Shown piece by piece: positions 31,195 through 42,312 of a stretch of DNA of 64,000 nucleotides. The stretch spans positions 46,250-110,249 of the forward strand of contig JAUSBJ010000045.1 of NCBI GenBank assembly GCA_030652035.1, given 5' to 3'. The position numbers and the translations under genes were made by a program. Below the pieces are notes generated by a model that saw only the letters and a list, made by a program, of their open reading frames with translations, made no database searches and had not been told where the DNA came from. The DNA is from Sulfurimicrobium sp. Lineage in GTDB: Bacteria; Pseudomonadota; Gammaproteobacteria; Burkholderiales; Sulfuricellaceae. The first letter of the stretch is position 1; every line of letters starts with the position of its first letter.

Positions 31195-33042
31195 ATGAGT
31201 CATTTCGCCGGAATGGAAGAACTGCTCCAGGATTTCCTCATGGAAGCGGGCGAGCTCCTGTCCGATGTGGACAACAAGCTGGTGGAGCTGGAGAAGAGGC
31301 CGGGAGACAAATCCCTGCTCAACGATATTTTTCGTGGCTTCCATACCATCAAGGGCGGGGCCGGCTTCCTCAATGTCAATGAACTGGTGGAGTTGTGCCA
31401 CCGCACCGAAAACCTGTTTGACAAGCTGCGTACCGCCGAACTCACCCTGACACCGGACATCATGGACGTCATCATGGCTGCCACAGGCGTTGTACGGGAC
31501 ATGTTCGGCCATCTTGGACAGGCCCAGGTGCCTCCACCCGCAGAAAAATATCTGCTCGATGCGCTGGATGCCGTCATCGCCGGCGGCCACGTATCGTTAC
31601 ATGCGGCACAACCCCAACCTGAAGCGGCCCCTGCCGCAGCTGCACCCGTTGAGAACAGCCAGAGCCCTGACTGGGATGGGCTATATCACACCCTGCTAGG
31701 TAGCTCGGCACCGGAACCGCATCATGCACCCTCCGTTTCAGCTCTGACTGAAGCACACCCAGCACCACACCCGGAACTCCTTCCCGCTGCGCCGCCCCCC
31801 AGGGCAGCAGCACCTCAGGCCACGGCAGCGGTAAAAGAAACCACCATTCGCGTCGATACCACGCGTCTCGATCAGGTGCTGACCTATACCGGAGAAATTG
31901 GTCTGACAAAAAACCGCCTCACCAGTTTGCGCGCGGACATACTCGCCGGAAAACAGGATGCCAGCACCTTGAAGGCGCTGGACGAGGCGGTCAGCCAACT
32001 GGATCTGTTGGTTGGCGACCTGCAAAGCGCGGTAATGAAAACCCGCATGCAGCCCATCGGGCGCCTGTTCCAGAAATACCCCCGGCTGGCGCGCGATCTG
32101 GCGCGGCAACTGGGCAAGGATGTGGAATTGCTGCTATCCGGCGAAGATACCGAGATCGACAAGACCATGATCGAGGACCTCAACGATCCACTGGTGCACC
32201 TGGTTCGCAATGCGGTGGATCACGGCGTGGACAGCCCCGAGGAACGCGCCGCTGCCGGCAAGCCGCTGAAAAGCGTGGTACGCCTGACCGCAGCCCAGGT
32301 AGGCGATCACATTATCATCGAGATTGCGGACGACGGGCGCGGCATGCGCCCCGACACCATCCGCCACAAGGCAGTGGAAAAAGGCCTGATCGACCTCGAT
32401 ACGGCGAACAGCCTTGACGACAGGCAAAGCCTGCAACTCATTTTCCTGCCCGGCTTTTCCACCAAGGATCTGATATCGGATGTCTCCGGCCGTGGTGTTG
32501 GCATGGACGTGGTGAAAACGAACATCGGCAAACTCAATGGCCGCATCGAGATTACTTCTTCGGTCGGACAGGGCACAACGATCACCATTTCCCTGCCGCT
32601 AACGCTGGCGATTTTGCCGGTATTGCTGGTGCGTGTTGGAGATCAGCCCTTTGCCGTACCACTCTCCATGGTCCGGGAAATCACGCCCATTGACCCTAAA
32701 GACGTCAAACAGGTTTCCGGCCGCGCCACCATGATCGTGCGCGACGAAGTGATGGCCGTACGGTCCCTGGCAAGCATGATAGGCTGGCCGGAAAATGGCG
32801 CGCCGGCCTTTGGCGTGCTGATGCAGAGCGCGGACACCACTTTCGTGCTCGCAATCGACGGCTTTATCGGTCGCGACGACGTGGTGATCAAGCCTCTCCT
32901 CGACATCAAGCCCCAGGGTATTGCCGGGGCTACGCTCTCGGGAGATGGCTCAGTCGTGCTGGTGCTGGACATGGAAGAACTGTTACGCATGAATCCGGAT
33001 ACCACGCGTGCCACCCTATTTGCAAAAACAGTGGTTCATTAA
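31195..33042 (+). CDS. cheA: Chemotaxis histidine kinase CheA
   Basis: HPt FHTIKGGAGFL, HLVRNAVDHGVDSPEER, CheW-like C-terminus. Confidence 0.96.
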   Translation: MSHFAGMEELLQDFLMEAGELLSDVDNKLVELEKRPGDKSLLNDIFRGFHTIKGGAGFLNVNELVELCHRTENLFDKLRTAELTLTPDIMDVIMAATGVVRDMFGHLGQAQVPPPAEKYLLDALDAVIAGGHVSLHAAQPQPEAAPAAAAPVENSQSPDWDGLYHTLLGSSAPEPHHAPSVSALTEAHPAPHPELLPAAPPPRAAAPQATAAVKETTIRVDTTRLDQVLTYTGEIGLTKNRLTSLRADILAGKQDASTLKALDEAVSQLDLLVGDLQSAVMKTRMQPIGRLFQKYPRLARDLARQLGKDVELLLSGEDTEIDKTMIEDLNDPLVHLVRNAVDHGVDSPEERAAAGKPLKSVVRLTAAQVGDHIIIEIADDGRGMRPDTIRHKAVEKGLIDLDTANSLDDRQSLQLIFLPGFSTKDLISDVSGRGVGMDVVKTNIGKLNGRIEITSSVGQGTTITISLPLTLAILPVLLVRVGDQPFAVPLSMVREITPIDPKDVKQVSGRATMIVRDEVMAVRSLASMIGWPENGAPAFGVLMQSADTTFVLAIDGFIGRDDVVIKPLLDIKPQGIAGATLSGDGSVVLVLDMEELLRMNPDTTRATLFAKTVVH

Positions 33043-33069
33043 CTCAGCGAACACTCTTCGAGCTTAACC

Positions 33070-34287
33070 ATGCAGAATCAAGCTTTTATTGGCCGCCAGC
33101 CGATTGTTGACCTCCAGCAGAAAATCGTTGCCTACGAATTGCTGTTCCGCCACAGCGCAGACGCATCCGTAGCAATGATCAGCAGCGATCTGGAAGCCGG
33201 CAGCAATGTACTGGTCAACACTTTCAGCAACATGGACGCCAACTGGCTGCTGGGCGACAAACTCGCTTTCATCAATATTGCCGCGCCCATGCTCCAGAGC
33301 GACTTTCTTGAGCTGCTGCCCGCCAAACGGGTGGTACTGGAATTGATCGAAACGATGGAATCAACGCCGGAACTGCTCGCGCGCATCCAGAGCCTGCGCC
33401 GCTTGGGTTTCCGTTTCGCCCTGGACGATTTCGACCATCGTCCGATCAACACCGATTTACTGCCGCTTGCCGATTACATCAAGGTGGATATCCGAGAACT
33501 CGGCCTGGACAAAACTGCTGCCCTGGTGCGCAGCCTCAAAAATTGCGACGCCAAGTTGATTGCAGAAAAAGTAGAGACTCGCACCGAATTCAAGTTTTGC
33601 AAGGAACTCGGCTTCCAATATTTCCAGGGCTACTACTTCGCCCATCCGGAAACCCTGACCGCCAAAATCATCAATCCGGCCCATGCCACCGTGCTATCAC
33701 TGCTCAACAAGGTGCGCAACAATGAAGACGTAAAGGATATCGAGAACGGCTTCAAGGCGGATGTAGCGCTCTCATTCAAACTCCTGCGCTATATCAACTC
33801 GGTCGGTTTCGGCCTCTCGTGCGAGATCCAGTCGATCCGCCATGCGCTTGCCATACTCGGTTACCAGCAACTATACCGCTGGCTCACTCTGCTCCTGGCC
33901 ACCGCCGGCAATGACTCGACTCCGCCCGCCCTGATGAAGACCGCCATCACCCGTGGCCGCCTTACCGAATTGCTGGGGCAGGATTATCTGGAAAAAAGCG
34001 ACCGTGACAATCTATTCATCGTAGGTATTTTCTCGATGCTGGACGCCATGCTCGAAATGCCCATGGAAGACATTCTCGAAAAACTCTACCTGCCCGAGGC
34101 CATCTGCGATGCGCTGCTGACACGCCAAGGCATATATGGCCCCTTCCTGGAACTCACCATCGCCTGTGAAGACGCCGATCCGGGCAAGATCGAGGCGATC
34201 GCCGCTTCCATGGCGATGGACCCTGAAAAAGTAAACAAGGCCCACCTGGAATCCCTTGCCTGGGTTGAACAACTCGGCATTGGCTAG
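33070..34287 (+). CDS. EAL-HDOD (YuxH-type) signalling protein
   Basis: FIGRQPIVDLQQKIVAYELLFR (degenerate EAL) and HDOD domain LLRYINSVGFGLSCEIQSIRHALAILG. Confidence 0.88.
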   Translation: MQNQAFIGRQPIVDLQQKIVAYELLFRHSADASVAMISSDLEAGSNVLVNTFSNMDANWLLGDKLAFINIAAPMLQSDFLELLPAKRVVLELIETMESTPELLARIQSLRRLGFRFALDDFDHRPINTDLLPLADYIKVDIRELGLDKTAALVRSLKNCDAKLIAEKVETRTEFKFCKELGFQYFQGYYFAHPETLTAKIINPAHATVLSLLNKVRNNEDVKDIENGFKADVALSFKLLRYINSVGFGLSCEIQSIRHALAILGYQQLYRWLTLLLATAGNDSTPPALMKTAITRGRLTELLGQDYLEKSDRDNLFIVGIFSMLDAMLEMPMEDILEKLYLPEAICDALLTRQGIYGPFLELTIACEDADPGKIEAIAASMAMDPEKVNKAHLESLAWVEQLGIG

Positions 34288-34386
34288 GTTTTTGGTAATG
34301 GGTGATGAGTCATGAGTCATTATCGCGGCACCTTCGGTTTTTCCCGTCGCCCATCACCGCTATGGACTGGCATGGCAAAATAGCCC

Positions 34387-35271
34387 GTGACCACTCCACC
34401 TCTCACGCCTGACTGCGAAGGCTACCTCAATCTGCCGCAGCAGGCAGTTTACTACCGCCTCTACCGTAGCAGCGCGTTTACTGCCCGCCGTCTGCTCCTG
34501 CTGCATGGCGGCGGGGTCGATGGCCAGATCACCTGGGCGCCCATCATCAGTCGCTTGCTGCACTGGTCCGAGGTGCTGGTGCCGGACCTGCGCGGCACAG
34601 GAAAAACCCACTTCCCAGACCATCAGGAACACCGCTTCACAACCAGCGACGTGGTCGCCGATATGGCTGCATTGCTTGATTCACAGGGGTGGAACAGTTT
34701 CGATCTCGGCGGCTATTCCTACGGCGGCCTGATCGCCATGCAACTCAAGGCAGAACGCCCTGATGCGGTAGGCAAGACTTTCTTGTTCGAGCCAGGCCTG
34801 CTGGGAGGCGGAAACGAGCCGGAACTGCTCAGCCGGCGCGAGAGTTTGATGCAGGCGGCTCAGAAGCTGCGTATCGACGATGAACTGGAATATGGTTTGC
34901 AGGTTTTTCTGGACGCTGTCTCGCCACAGCGCAACCGCAACTCGCGCAGCGAGGAAATCGTGCGCGGACGCCTGGCGCATCGTCCCAAAGGCCTGGCCGC
35001 CATTCTCGAAGCCGTCACCCAGGCTGCCAGACAGCTCAACCGGACACAATTGATTTCCGTCCAACAACATGTCAGCAGCTTTGTCGGCGAACGCTCGTCC
35101 GCAGAAGTTCTCGCCTTCTGTCAGGAAATCGCACAGCAGCGCACGGACTGGGTGTGCCACCGGATTAGCGGCGCCGACCACGCACTCCCGTTTCAGAAAC
35201 CGGATAGCATCGCAAACATCATGAATGCCGACCAGCAGGCATTCCTGGCCAGGCCATCTCAAGCCGGCTGA
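34387..35271 (+). CDS. Alpha/beta hydrolase (GTG start)
   Basis: LLLHGGGVDGQITWAPII, DLGGYSYGGLIAMQ nucleophile elbow. Confidence 0.85.
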   Translation: MTTPPLTPDCEGYLNLPQQAVYYRLYRSSAFTARRLLLLHGGGVDGQITWAPIISRLLHWSEVLVPDLRGTGKTHFPDHQEHRFTTSDVVADMAALLDSQGWNSFDLGGYSYGGLIAMQLKAERPDAVGKTFLFEPGLLGGGNEPELLSRRESLMQAAQKLRIDDELEYGLQVFLDAVSPQRNRNSRSEEIVRGRLAHRPKGLAAILEAVTQAARQLNRTQLISVQQHVSSFVGERSSAEVLAFCQEIAQQRTDWVCHRISGADHALPFQKPDSIANIMNADQQAFLARPSQAG

Positions 35272-36371
35272 TAAGGCTGTGCCAGGTAGGCGTGAGACTG
35301 CATCTCCGCCAGACGGCTCGATACCCGCTCGAACTCCCCGTCCAGCAGTTCATTTTTTCCCAGTTGCGCCAGCGGCACAGCCGCCGACAGCACCAGCTTG
35401 ACGCGCCGGTCATAGAGCTCATCCACCAGCCACAGAAAGCGGCGCGCTGGTGCGAGCAATTGAGCGTCGAACTGCGGCACGCCTGACAACAACAGTGTTT
35501 GATAACGCCCTGCCAGTTCGATGTAATCCGCCTTGCTGCGCGGTGTATCGCACAGTTCGTGAAAATCAAACCAAGCCACCCCAGCCCCTTCGCAGCGCGC
35601 CTTTACCTCTCGGCCAGAAATTTTCAGCGTACCATTGCACTCTCCCGCGCCATGGGCAAGGTCATGAAAAATCCCGGACAAAGCCAACTCTGCCTGCGCA
35701 TCGCAGGGCACGTGATATAAGCCTGCCTGTTCCAGAGCAAGCAGGCGGTAATCCTCGCCGCCATCAAGTTGCATCACGCGCAGGTGTTCCTTGATCAAGG
35801 CAATGGTAGGCAGAAAGCGGGCGCGCTGCAGGCCATTGCGATAGAGCTCGTCCGGTGCGCTATTGGAGGTAATGACCAGCGCCACCCCATGATCGCAAAG
35901 CCCCTGCAGCAATCCGCGCATCAGCATGGCATCGGTGATGTCACTGATATGGAACTCATCCAGGCACAGCAGGCGCACATGCCTGGCAATCTCGCGCGCC
36001 ACGCGGGCCAATGGATCTGGCTGGCCTTTCAGAAGCGCCAGACGGGAATGTATCTCCTGCATGAAACGATGAAAATGCAGTCGCCGCTTATGTCCCAGCG
36101 GAATGCAATTGAAAAAGGCGTCCATCACGAAGCTCTTGCCACGCCCGACGCCTCCCCAAAGATACACTCCACGCAACGGACGCGGCCGGATCAAGTGGCG
36201 CAGCAATGGTATCCCGGAAAACAGCGGAGCTCGCAGCAGATCATCATAAACTTGCTGCAAATACACTGCCGCGGCGCGCTGTGCGGGGTCCAAAGCCAGT
36301 CCCCGGTCACCCGCCTTGTGCTCTAGGCAGGTGACGACCTCGGTGCCAGAAGTACCCACTCCCGGGCTCAA
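35259..36371 (-). CDS. zapE: Cell division protein ZapE (AFG1-like ATPase), TTG start overlapping the sucB stop
   Basis: [57 protein letters not shown]. Confidence 0.92.
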   Translation of the reverse strand: MSPGVGTSGTEVVTCLEHKAGDRGLALDPAQRAAAVYLQQVYDDLLRAPLFSGIPLLRHLIRPRPLRGVYLWGGVGRGKSFVMDAFFNCIPLGHKRRLHFHRFMQEIHSRLALLKGQPDPLARVAREIARHVRLLCLDEFHISDITDAMLMRGLLQGLCDHGVALVITSNSAPDELYRNGLQRARFLPTIALIKEHLRVMQLDGGEDYRLLALEQAGLYHVPCDAQAELALSGIFHDLAHGAGECNGTLKISGREVKARCEGAGVAWFDFHELCDTPRSKADYIELAGRYQTLLLSGVPQFDAQLLAPARRFLWLVDELYDRRVKLVLSAAVPLAQLGKNELLDGEFERVSSRLAEMQSHAYLAQPYQPA

Positions 36372-37516
36372 ACCCCCAGCAGCAGCCGCGCCGGATCTTC
36401 CAGCGCTTCCTTGATCGCCACCAGGAACAGCACCGCTTCGCGCCCGTCGACGATACGGTGATCGTAGGACAGGGCCAGGTACATCATGGGGCGGATCACT
36501 ACCTGGCCATTCTCGGCGATGGGCCGCTCGTAGGTCTTGTGCATGCCGAGGATGGCGCTTTGTGGCGGGTTGAGGATGGGCGTGGACATCATCGAGCCGA
36601 ACACCCCGCCGTTGGAAATCGAGAAAGTGCCGCCCGTGAGTTCCTCGATGGTGAGCTTGCCGTCACGCGCACGGCTGCCATACTCGGCGATCTGCTTCTC
36701 GATCTCGGCAAAAGAAAGTTGGTCTGCATCGCGCACGACGGGCACCACCAGACCGCGCGGCGAACCCACCGCGATGCCGATATCGAAATAGCCGTGATAA
36801 ATGATGTCGCTGCCGTCAACCGAGGCGTTCACAACCGGAAACTTCTTCAGCGCTGCAACTGTAGCCTTGACGAAGAAGGACATGAAACCGAGCTTGATGC
36901 CATGATCCTTCTCGAATTTTTCCTTGTAACGCGCGCGCAAATCCATCACCGGCTGCATGTTGACTTCGTTGAAGGTGGTGAGGATGGCGGCAGTCTGCTG
37001 TGCCTGCACCAGCCGCTCCGCCACCCGTGCGCGCAGGCGTGTCATGGGCACGCGCTGCTCGGGGCGTTCCCCGCTCGGCGCGGGCAGCGGTGCATTAGTG
37101 GATGCCGGCTGGGCGGGCTTTTCCAGTTGAGCAAGCACATCCTCCCTGGTGATGCGTCCGCCGCGTCCGCTGCCTTCGATCTGCGCCGGGTCCAGTTCAT
37201 GCTCTGCCACCAGTTTGCGTACCGAAGGGCTCAAGGCAGGCTCGACAGCAGCGGCTTTTGCCGGTGCGGCCGCTCGGGCCTCTGTGTCGATCAGGGCAAG
37301 CACTTCACCGGGACGGACTACCTCACCGTTCTGCTTCACGATCTTGCTCAACACCCCTGACTGTGGCGCGGGCAATTCCAGCACCACCTTGTCGGTCTCG
37401 AGGTCGATCAGGTTCTCGCCCTGGGCGACAGCCTCGCCCTCTTGCTTGTGCCAGCTCAGCAACGTCCCCTCTGAAACGGATTCAGACAGTGCAGGCACCT
37501 TGATTTCAATCATCAT
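36368..37516 (-). CDS. sucB: Dihydrolipoyllysine-residue succinyltransferase (2-oxoglutarate dehydrogenase E2)
   Basis: [51 protein letters not shown]. Start revised to 37516. Confidence 0.97.
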   Translation of the reverse strand: MMIEIKVPALSESVSEGTLLSWHKQEGEAVAQGENLIDLETDKVVLELPAPQSGVLSKIVKQNGEVVRPGEVLALIDTEARAAAPAKAAAVEPALSPSVRKLVAEHELDPAQIEGSGRGGRITREDVLAQLEKPAQPASTNAPLPAPSGERPEQRVPMTRLRARVAERLVQAQQTAAILTTFNEVNMQPVMDLRARYKEKFEKDHGIKLGFMSFFVKATVAALKKFPVVNASVDGSDIIYHGYFDIGIAVGSPRGLVVPVVRDADQLSFAEIEKQIAEYGSRARDGKLTIEELTGGTFSISNGGVFGSMMSTPILNPPQSAILGMHKTYERPIAENGQVVIRPMMYLALSYDHRIVDGREAVLFLVAIKEALEDPARLLLGV

Positions 37517-40386
37517 GTTAAATCTCCATTTTTCCAGGACAGGTCCAGCGCCGCATCCACCAGCGCCTTCTGCTGAGTGAAATGCTCCTCGTAAGAGCCG
37601 ACTGCGGGGGAAGCCGAGGACTTCCGGCTCGAATATGTCAGCGTCTGGCCAGGCTTCATATGCCTGCGCAAATAGTGCTCGGTGGAATACCAGGCTCCCT
37701 GATTTTTCGGCTCCTCCTGCACCCACATGACTTCACTGGCCGTGTCATAGCGTTGCATCTCAGAGCTGAATTCATCATGGGGAAAGGGGTAGAGCTGCGC
37801 GATCCGGATGATGGCAATGTCACTGATGCCTCGCTCGCGACGCGCAGCCAGCAGGTCGTAGTAGACCTTGCCGCAACAAGCCAGGACACGCTTCACGCCA
37901 GACGGCGGAATATCGTCCTGCTCCGGCACCAGGGGCTGGAATGAGGGATGAGACAGATCTTCCAGGCTCGAAAAAGACGCCTTGTTGCGCAACATGCTCT
38001 TCGGACTCATGATGATGAGCGGCTTGCGGTAGGGGCGCAGCATCTGGCGCCGCAGCAAGTGGAACATCTGCGCCGGGGTGGAAGGCACGCATACCTGGAT
38101 ATTGTATTCCGCGCACAACTGCAAATAACGCTCAAGACGCGCCGAAGAGTGCTCCGGCCCCTGCCCCTCGTAGCCATGCGGCAGCATCAGCACCAGTCCG
38201 CACATGCGGCCCCATTTGGTTTCGCCCGCACAGATGAACTGGTCGATCACCACCTGCGCGCCGTTGGCAAAATCGCCGAACTGCGCCTCCCAGACCACCA
38301 GTTCATTGGGTTCCGCAGTGGAATAGCCATATTCGAAGCCGAGCACGGCCTCCTCCGAGAGCACCGAGTCGATCACGACGAAATGCGGCTGGCCTTCGGA
38401 GATGTGCTGTAGCGGGACATATTCGCCAGTGTCCCATTGCTCGCGGTTCTGGTCATGCAGCACGGCATGACGGTGAAAGAAGGTTCCCCGCCCGCTGTCC
38501 TGGCCGGAAATCCGGATGCCGTAGCCATTCTCCAGCAGGCTGGCGTAGGCCAGATTCTCCGCCATGCCCCAGTCGACCGGCAGCTTGCCTTCGCCCATCA
38601 GGCGGCGGTCGGCAAGAATTTTCTCCACCCGGGGATGGAGGGCAAAATATTCCGGCACCATGGTCAGCTTTTCCGCCAGACGCTGCAAGTTCTGCAACGG
38701 CACCGAGGTATCGGCAGGATGATTCCAGTTGGCGTTGGTGAAAATTTTCCAGTCGGTGGCAAAGGCCCGCTTGAAATTGCTCAGCACCGGTTTGCAGCGG
38801 AGCTGATTGCCCGCATCGATGGTGGCGCGATGATCCGTGATCATCTGCTCGGCTCCTTCCGCTGTCACTACCCCTTCCGCCGCCAGACGCGCGGCATAGA
38901 GCTGGCGCGTGCCCGGATGTTTGGCAATTTTCTTGTACATCAGCGGCTGGGTCACGGCGGGCTCGTCCTGCTCGTTGTGCCCCAGACGGCGCAGGCAAAC
39001 CATGTCGATCACCACATCCTTCTTGAAGGTCATGCGGAAATCGAAGGCAATCTGCGCGGCCAAGAGGACCGCTTCCGGGTCATCTCCATTGACATGGAAT
39101 ACCGGCGCCTCGACCATCTTGACCACATCGGTGCAATGCAGGCTGGAGCGGGTATCGCGCGCGTCCGAGGTGGTGAAACCGATCTGATTGTTGACCACCA
39201 CATGCACCGTGCCACCGGTCCTGAAACCGCGCGTCTGCGACATGTTGAGGGTTTCCATCACCACCCCCTGCCCGGCAAAAGCGGAGTCGCCGTGGATCAG
39301 CACCGGGATCACCTGTTCGCCGAGACGGTCGCTGCGGCGGTGCTGGCGCGCGCGCACCGAGCCCTCCACCACCGGATTGATGATTTCCAGATGCGACGGA
39401 TTAAAAGCCAGGGTGACATGCACGGGTCCGGCCGAAGTGCTGACATCGGATGAAAAACCCTGATGGTATTTCACGTCGCCGGTAGTGATGTGTTCATCAT
39501 GGGCATGCACCCCCTCGAATTCCTTGAACAGTTCGCGCGGCTCCTTGCCGATGATATTGACCAGCACATTGAGACGCCCGCGATGGGCCATGCCGAGCAC
39601 CACTTCCTGCACCCCGCTGGCCCCGGATATTTCGACCAGGTGATCGAGCAGGGGGATCAGACTTTCCCCGCCTTCAAGGGAAAAACGCTTCTGCCCGACA
39701 AAGCGGGTATGCAGGTATTTTTCCAGCGTCTCTGCTGCCGTGATCCGGCCCAGGATGTGCTTCTTCTGCGCAGCGGAAAAACTCGGCCGCGCGCGGCACG
39801 CTTCAATCTGTGCCTGCAACCAGCGCTTCTGGGCAGGATCAGTGATGTACATGTACTCTGCTGAAAAGGTGCCGCAATAGGTTTCCTGCAGCATGGCCAG
39901 AATCTGCGCCAGCGTGGCCCGCTCCAGTCCCACCAGGGAACCGGCATCAAACTCGGTCGCCAGGTCGGCTTCACACAGGCCGTAGTGCTCAAGTTCCAGT
40001 TCCGGCACCTGGGGGCGCTCGAAACGCTTGAGGGGATCGACATTGGCATGGCGCACGCCAAGGAAACGGTAGGCATTGATGAGTTGCAACACCTTGATCT
40101 GCTTGCGCTCCTGCTCAAGAAAAGCCGTGCAAACCAGGGCCGTACTGGCGGCCGCAGCCGGCTGCAACATGCGCTGCTGCATGGCCTCCCGAACCGGTGT
40201 ATGGGCAATATCCCGTTCGCCGGCAGCATCGCTCAGTTGCAGATGCTCAAAATAGTGCCTCCATTCGGAACTGACACTTTCCGGATTGGCCAGCCAGGAT
40301 TCATAAAGGCCTTCTATGAACTCGGCATTGCCACCATAGAGGTAGGAATTATCGAGAAACGCCTGCATTTCGTTCATGGTGCCCAT
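37513..40386 (-). CDS. sucA: 2-oxoglutarate dehydrogenase E1
   Basis: Full-length E1: [36 protein letters not shown]. Confidence 0.98.
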   Translation of the reverse strand: MGTMNEMQAFLDNSYLYGGNAEFIEGLYESWLANPESVSSEWRHYFEHLQLSDAAGERDIAHTPVREAMQQRMLQPAAAASTALVCTAFLEQERKQIKVLQLINAYRFLGVRHANVDPLKRFERPQVPELELEHYGLCEADLATEFDAGSLVGLERATLAQILAMLQETYCGTFSAEYMYITDPAQKRWLQAQIEACRARPSFSAAQKKHILGRITAAETLEKYLHTRFVGQKRFSLEGGESLIPLLDHLVEISGASGVQEVVLGMAHRGRLNVLVNIIGKEPRELFKEFEGVHAHDEHITTGDVKYHQGFSSDVSTSAGPVHVTLAFNPSHLEIINPVVEGSVRARQHRRSDRLGEQVIPVLIHGDSAFAGQGVVMETLNMSQTRGFRTGGTVHVVVNNQIGFTTSDARDTRSSLHCTDVVKMVEAPVFHVNGDDPEAVLLAAQIAFDFRMTFKKDVVIDMVCLRRLGHNEQDEPAVTQPLMYKKIAKHPGTRQLYAARLAAEGVVTAEGAEQMITDHRATIDAGNQLRCKPVLSNFKRAFATDWKIFTNANWNHPADTSVPLQNLQRLAEKLTMVPEYFALHPRVEKILADRRLMGEGKLPVDWGMAENLAYASLLENGYGIRISGQDSGRGTFFHRHAVLHDQNREQWDTGEYVPLQHISEGQPHFVVIDSVLSEEAVLGFEYGYSTAEPNELVVWEAQFGDFANGAQVVIDQFICAGETKWGRMCGLVLMLPHGYEGQGPEHSSARLERYLQLCAEYNIQVCVPSTPAQMFHLLRRQMLRPYRKPLIIMSPKSMLRNKASFSSLEDLSHPSFQPLVPEQDDIPPSGVKRVLACCGKVYYDLLAARRERGISDIAIIRIAQLYPFPHDEFSSEMQRYDTASEVMWVQEEPKNQGAWYSTEHYLRRHMKPGQTLTYSSRKSSASPAVGSYEEHFTQQKALVDAALDLSWKNGDLT

Positions 40387-40400
40387 CCTCGATGATTCGT

Positions 40401-40509
40401 TGTGAAAAGTGAAGCCACTCGGCTGCGCCTTCGTTGTGAAAAGTGAAATGTAAAATCATCCACGCTGAGTCCTTCACTTTTCACCCTTCACGTTTCACCC
40501 CTCACCGCT
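40401..40509. repeat. GTGAAA-type intergenic hairpin repeat, copy A (sucA-gltA gap)
   Basis: tgtgaaaagtgaagccactcggctgcgccttcgttgtgaaaagtgaaatgtaaaa...ccttcacttttcacccttcacgtttcacccctcacc; inverted arms, same core as copies B and C; overlaps the gltA stop codon. Confidence 0.85.
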
Positions 40510-41794
40510 TCCCGATCGGCACGAATTCCCGCTGCTCAGCTCCGCAATAGAGTTGGCGCGGGCGGCCGATTCTCTGCTCGGGATCGGCAATCATTTCAGA
40601 CCACTGTGAAATCCAGCCAATGGTGCGGGAAATGGCAAAAATCGCGGTAAACATGTTTACCGGGATACCTATCGCCCTGAGTACGATGCCGGAATAGAAG
40701 TCTACGTTGGGGTAGAGTTTTTTCTCGATGAAATAAGGGTCTTCCAGCGCGATACGCTCCAGTTCGAGGGCCGTTTTGAACAGGCGGTCATCCTGCATGC
40801 CAAGTTCATTCAGGACCTCGTGGCAGGTCTTGCGCATCAGATTGGCACGCGGATCAAAATTCTTGTACACCCGGTGGCCAAAGCCCATGAGGCGGAACGG
40901 ATTGCTCTTATCCTTGGCGCGCGCGATCACATCCGGGATATTCGAAACATCGCCGATCTCTTCCAGCATTTTCAGCACCGCCTCGTTCGCGCCGCCATGA
41001 GCGGGCCCCCACAGGGAAGCGATGCCGGCGGCAATGCAGGCAAATGGATTGGCCCCGCTAGAGCCCGCCAGACGCACAGTGGAAGTCGAGGCATTCTGCT
41101 CGTGGTCGGCATGGAGGATGAATATCCGCTCCAGGGCGCGCACCAGCACGGGGTTAGCCACATATTCCTCACACGGGGTAGCGAACATCATGTGCATGAA
41201 GTTTTCCACGTAACCGAGACGATTCTGCGGGTAAACGAAAGGCTGCCCGATATTGTATTTGTATGACATCGCCGCGATGGTCGGCACCTTGGCCAGCATC
41301 CTGAACGCCGAAATCTCGCGGTGACGCGGATCGGCAATATCGAATGAATCGTGGTAAAAGGCCGACAATGCGCCCACCACGCCCACCATCGAAGCCATCG
41401 GATGCGCATCGCGGCGGAAACCGCGGAAAAAATTGTTGATCTGGTCATGCACCATGCTGACCTTGCGCAGGGTATTGTCAAAATCATGACGCTGGCTCCC
41501 GGTCGGCAATTCGCCGTTCAACAACAGGTAACACACCTCCATGAAATCCGCATGCTCGGCGAGTTGTTCGATCGGATAGCCGCGATACAGCAAGATGCCG
41601 GCATCGCCGTCGATGTAGGTAATGCTGGAATTACAGCTCGCCGTCGACATGAAGCCGGGGTCGTAAGTAAATACGCCATGCTTGCCCAGACTGCGGATAT
41701 CGATCACATCCGGTCCCATCGTGGCGGAATAAATGGGCAACTCGATAGGCGGCTGCCCATTTCCCAGATCCAGATATGCCTTGCGTTCAGCCAT
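40502..41794 (-). CDS. gltA: Citrate synthase
   Basis: [36 protein letters not shown]...; [45 protein letters not shown]. Confidence 0.98.
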   Translation of the reverse strand: MAERKAYLDLGNGQPPIELPIYSATMGPDVIDIRSLGKHGVFTYDPGFMSTASCNSSITYIDGDAGILLYRGYPIEQLAEHADFMEVCYLLLNGELPTGSQRHDFDNTLRKVSMVHDQINNFFRGFRRDAHPMASMVGVVGALSAFYHDSFDIADPRHREISAFRMLAKVPTIAAMSYKYNIGQPFVYPQNRLGYVENFMHMMFATPCEEYVANPVLVRALERIFILHADHEQNASTSTVRLAGSSGANPFACIAAGIASLWGPAHGGANEAVLKMLEEIGDVSNIPDVIARAKDKSNPFRLMGFGHRVYKNFDPRANLMRKTCHEVLNELGMQDDRLFKTALELERIALEDPYFIEKKLYPNVDFYSGIVLRAIGIPVNMFTAIFAISRTIGWISQWSEMIADPEQRIGRPRQLYCGAEQREFVPIGKR

Positions 41795-41842
41795 GTCACT
41801 TCTCCATGTATCCGCCGGAAAAACCATCCCGGCTTATTATTT

Positions 41843-42241
41843 TCATCCCTGACAGGCGCGCAGGAATTGCACGATTTCAGGCACGTCCGTTCCACCACCC
41901 CGGATCAGGGTCCACAGATCCTGATCCGGCAAATCGAGCAGGGTATCAAATTCAGCCTGCTGCCGAGCCGTCAGTTTGGTGTAATTTTCCCCTAGAAAGC
42001 GCTCCAGCACCAGATCAAGTTCAAGCATCCCGCGCCGGCAGCGCCAGCGCAGGCGGTTGAGTTCCACTTCCGGCAGCTTCGGTTCTTTATCGCCCCACCC
42101 CCCGGCGGGGCGGTTCTTGCTATCGTCCGCCCAGACAAAACGCCCGAACAGCACGCAGCCCTTCATGCCCGGATTGCAGGGCAAATGATTCACCCTTTGG
42201 CAGTGGCCCTTAATCTCATGCGGGCAGCCCCAGCCACTCAT
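41843..42241 (-). CDS. sdhE: FAD assembly factor SdhE with an N-terminal four-Cys module (apparent in-frame fusion)
   Basis: C-terminal RLRWRCRRGMLELDLVLERFLGENYTKL contains the SdhE RGxxE motif; N-terminal SGWGCPHEIKGHCQRVNHLPCNPGMKGCVLFGRFVW is extra. Confidence 0.85.
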   Translation of the reverse strand: MSGWGCPHEIKGHCQRVNHLPCNPGMKGCVLFGRFVWADDSKNRPAGGWGDKEPKLPEVELNRLRWRCRRGMLELDLVLERFLGENYTKLTARQQAEFDTLLDLPDQDLWTLIRGGGTDVPEIVQFLRACQG

Positions 42242-42312
42242 CGCTTCGCCTCAGGCTTTCTTCATGAATTTGGATTTCAGCGGCATCGCGCCGATGCCGT
42301 CTATCTTCGAAC

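Noticed and set aside
36458-37360. 300-aa plus-strand ORF opposite sucB
   Set aside because: Shadow ORF; sucB on the opposite strand is certain.
38437-39453. 338-aa plus-strand ORF opposite sucA
   Set aside because: Shadow of the sucA coding frame; no family resemblance.
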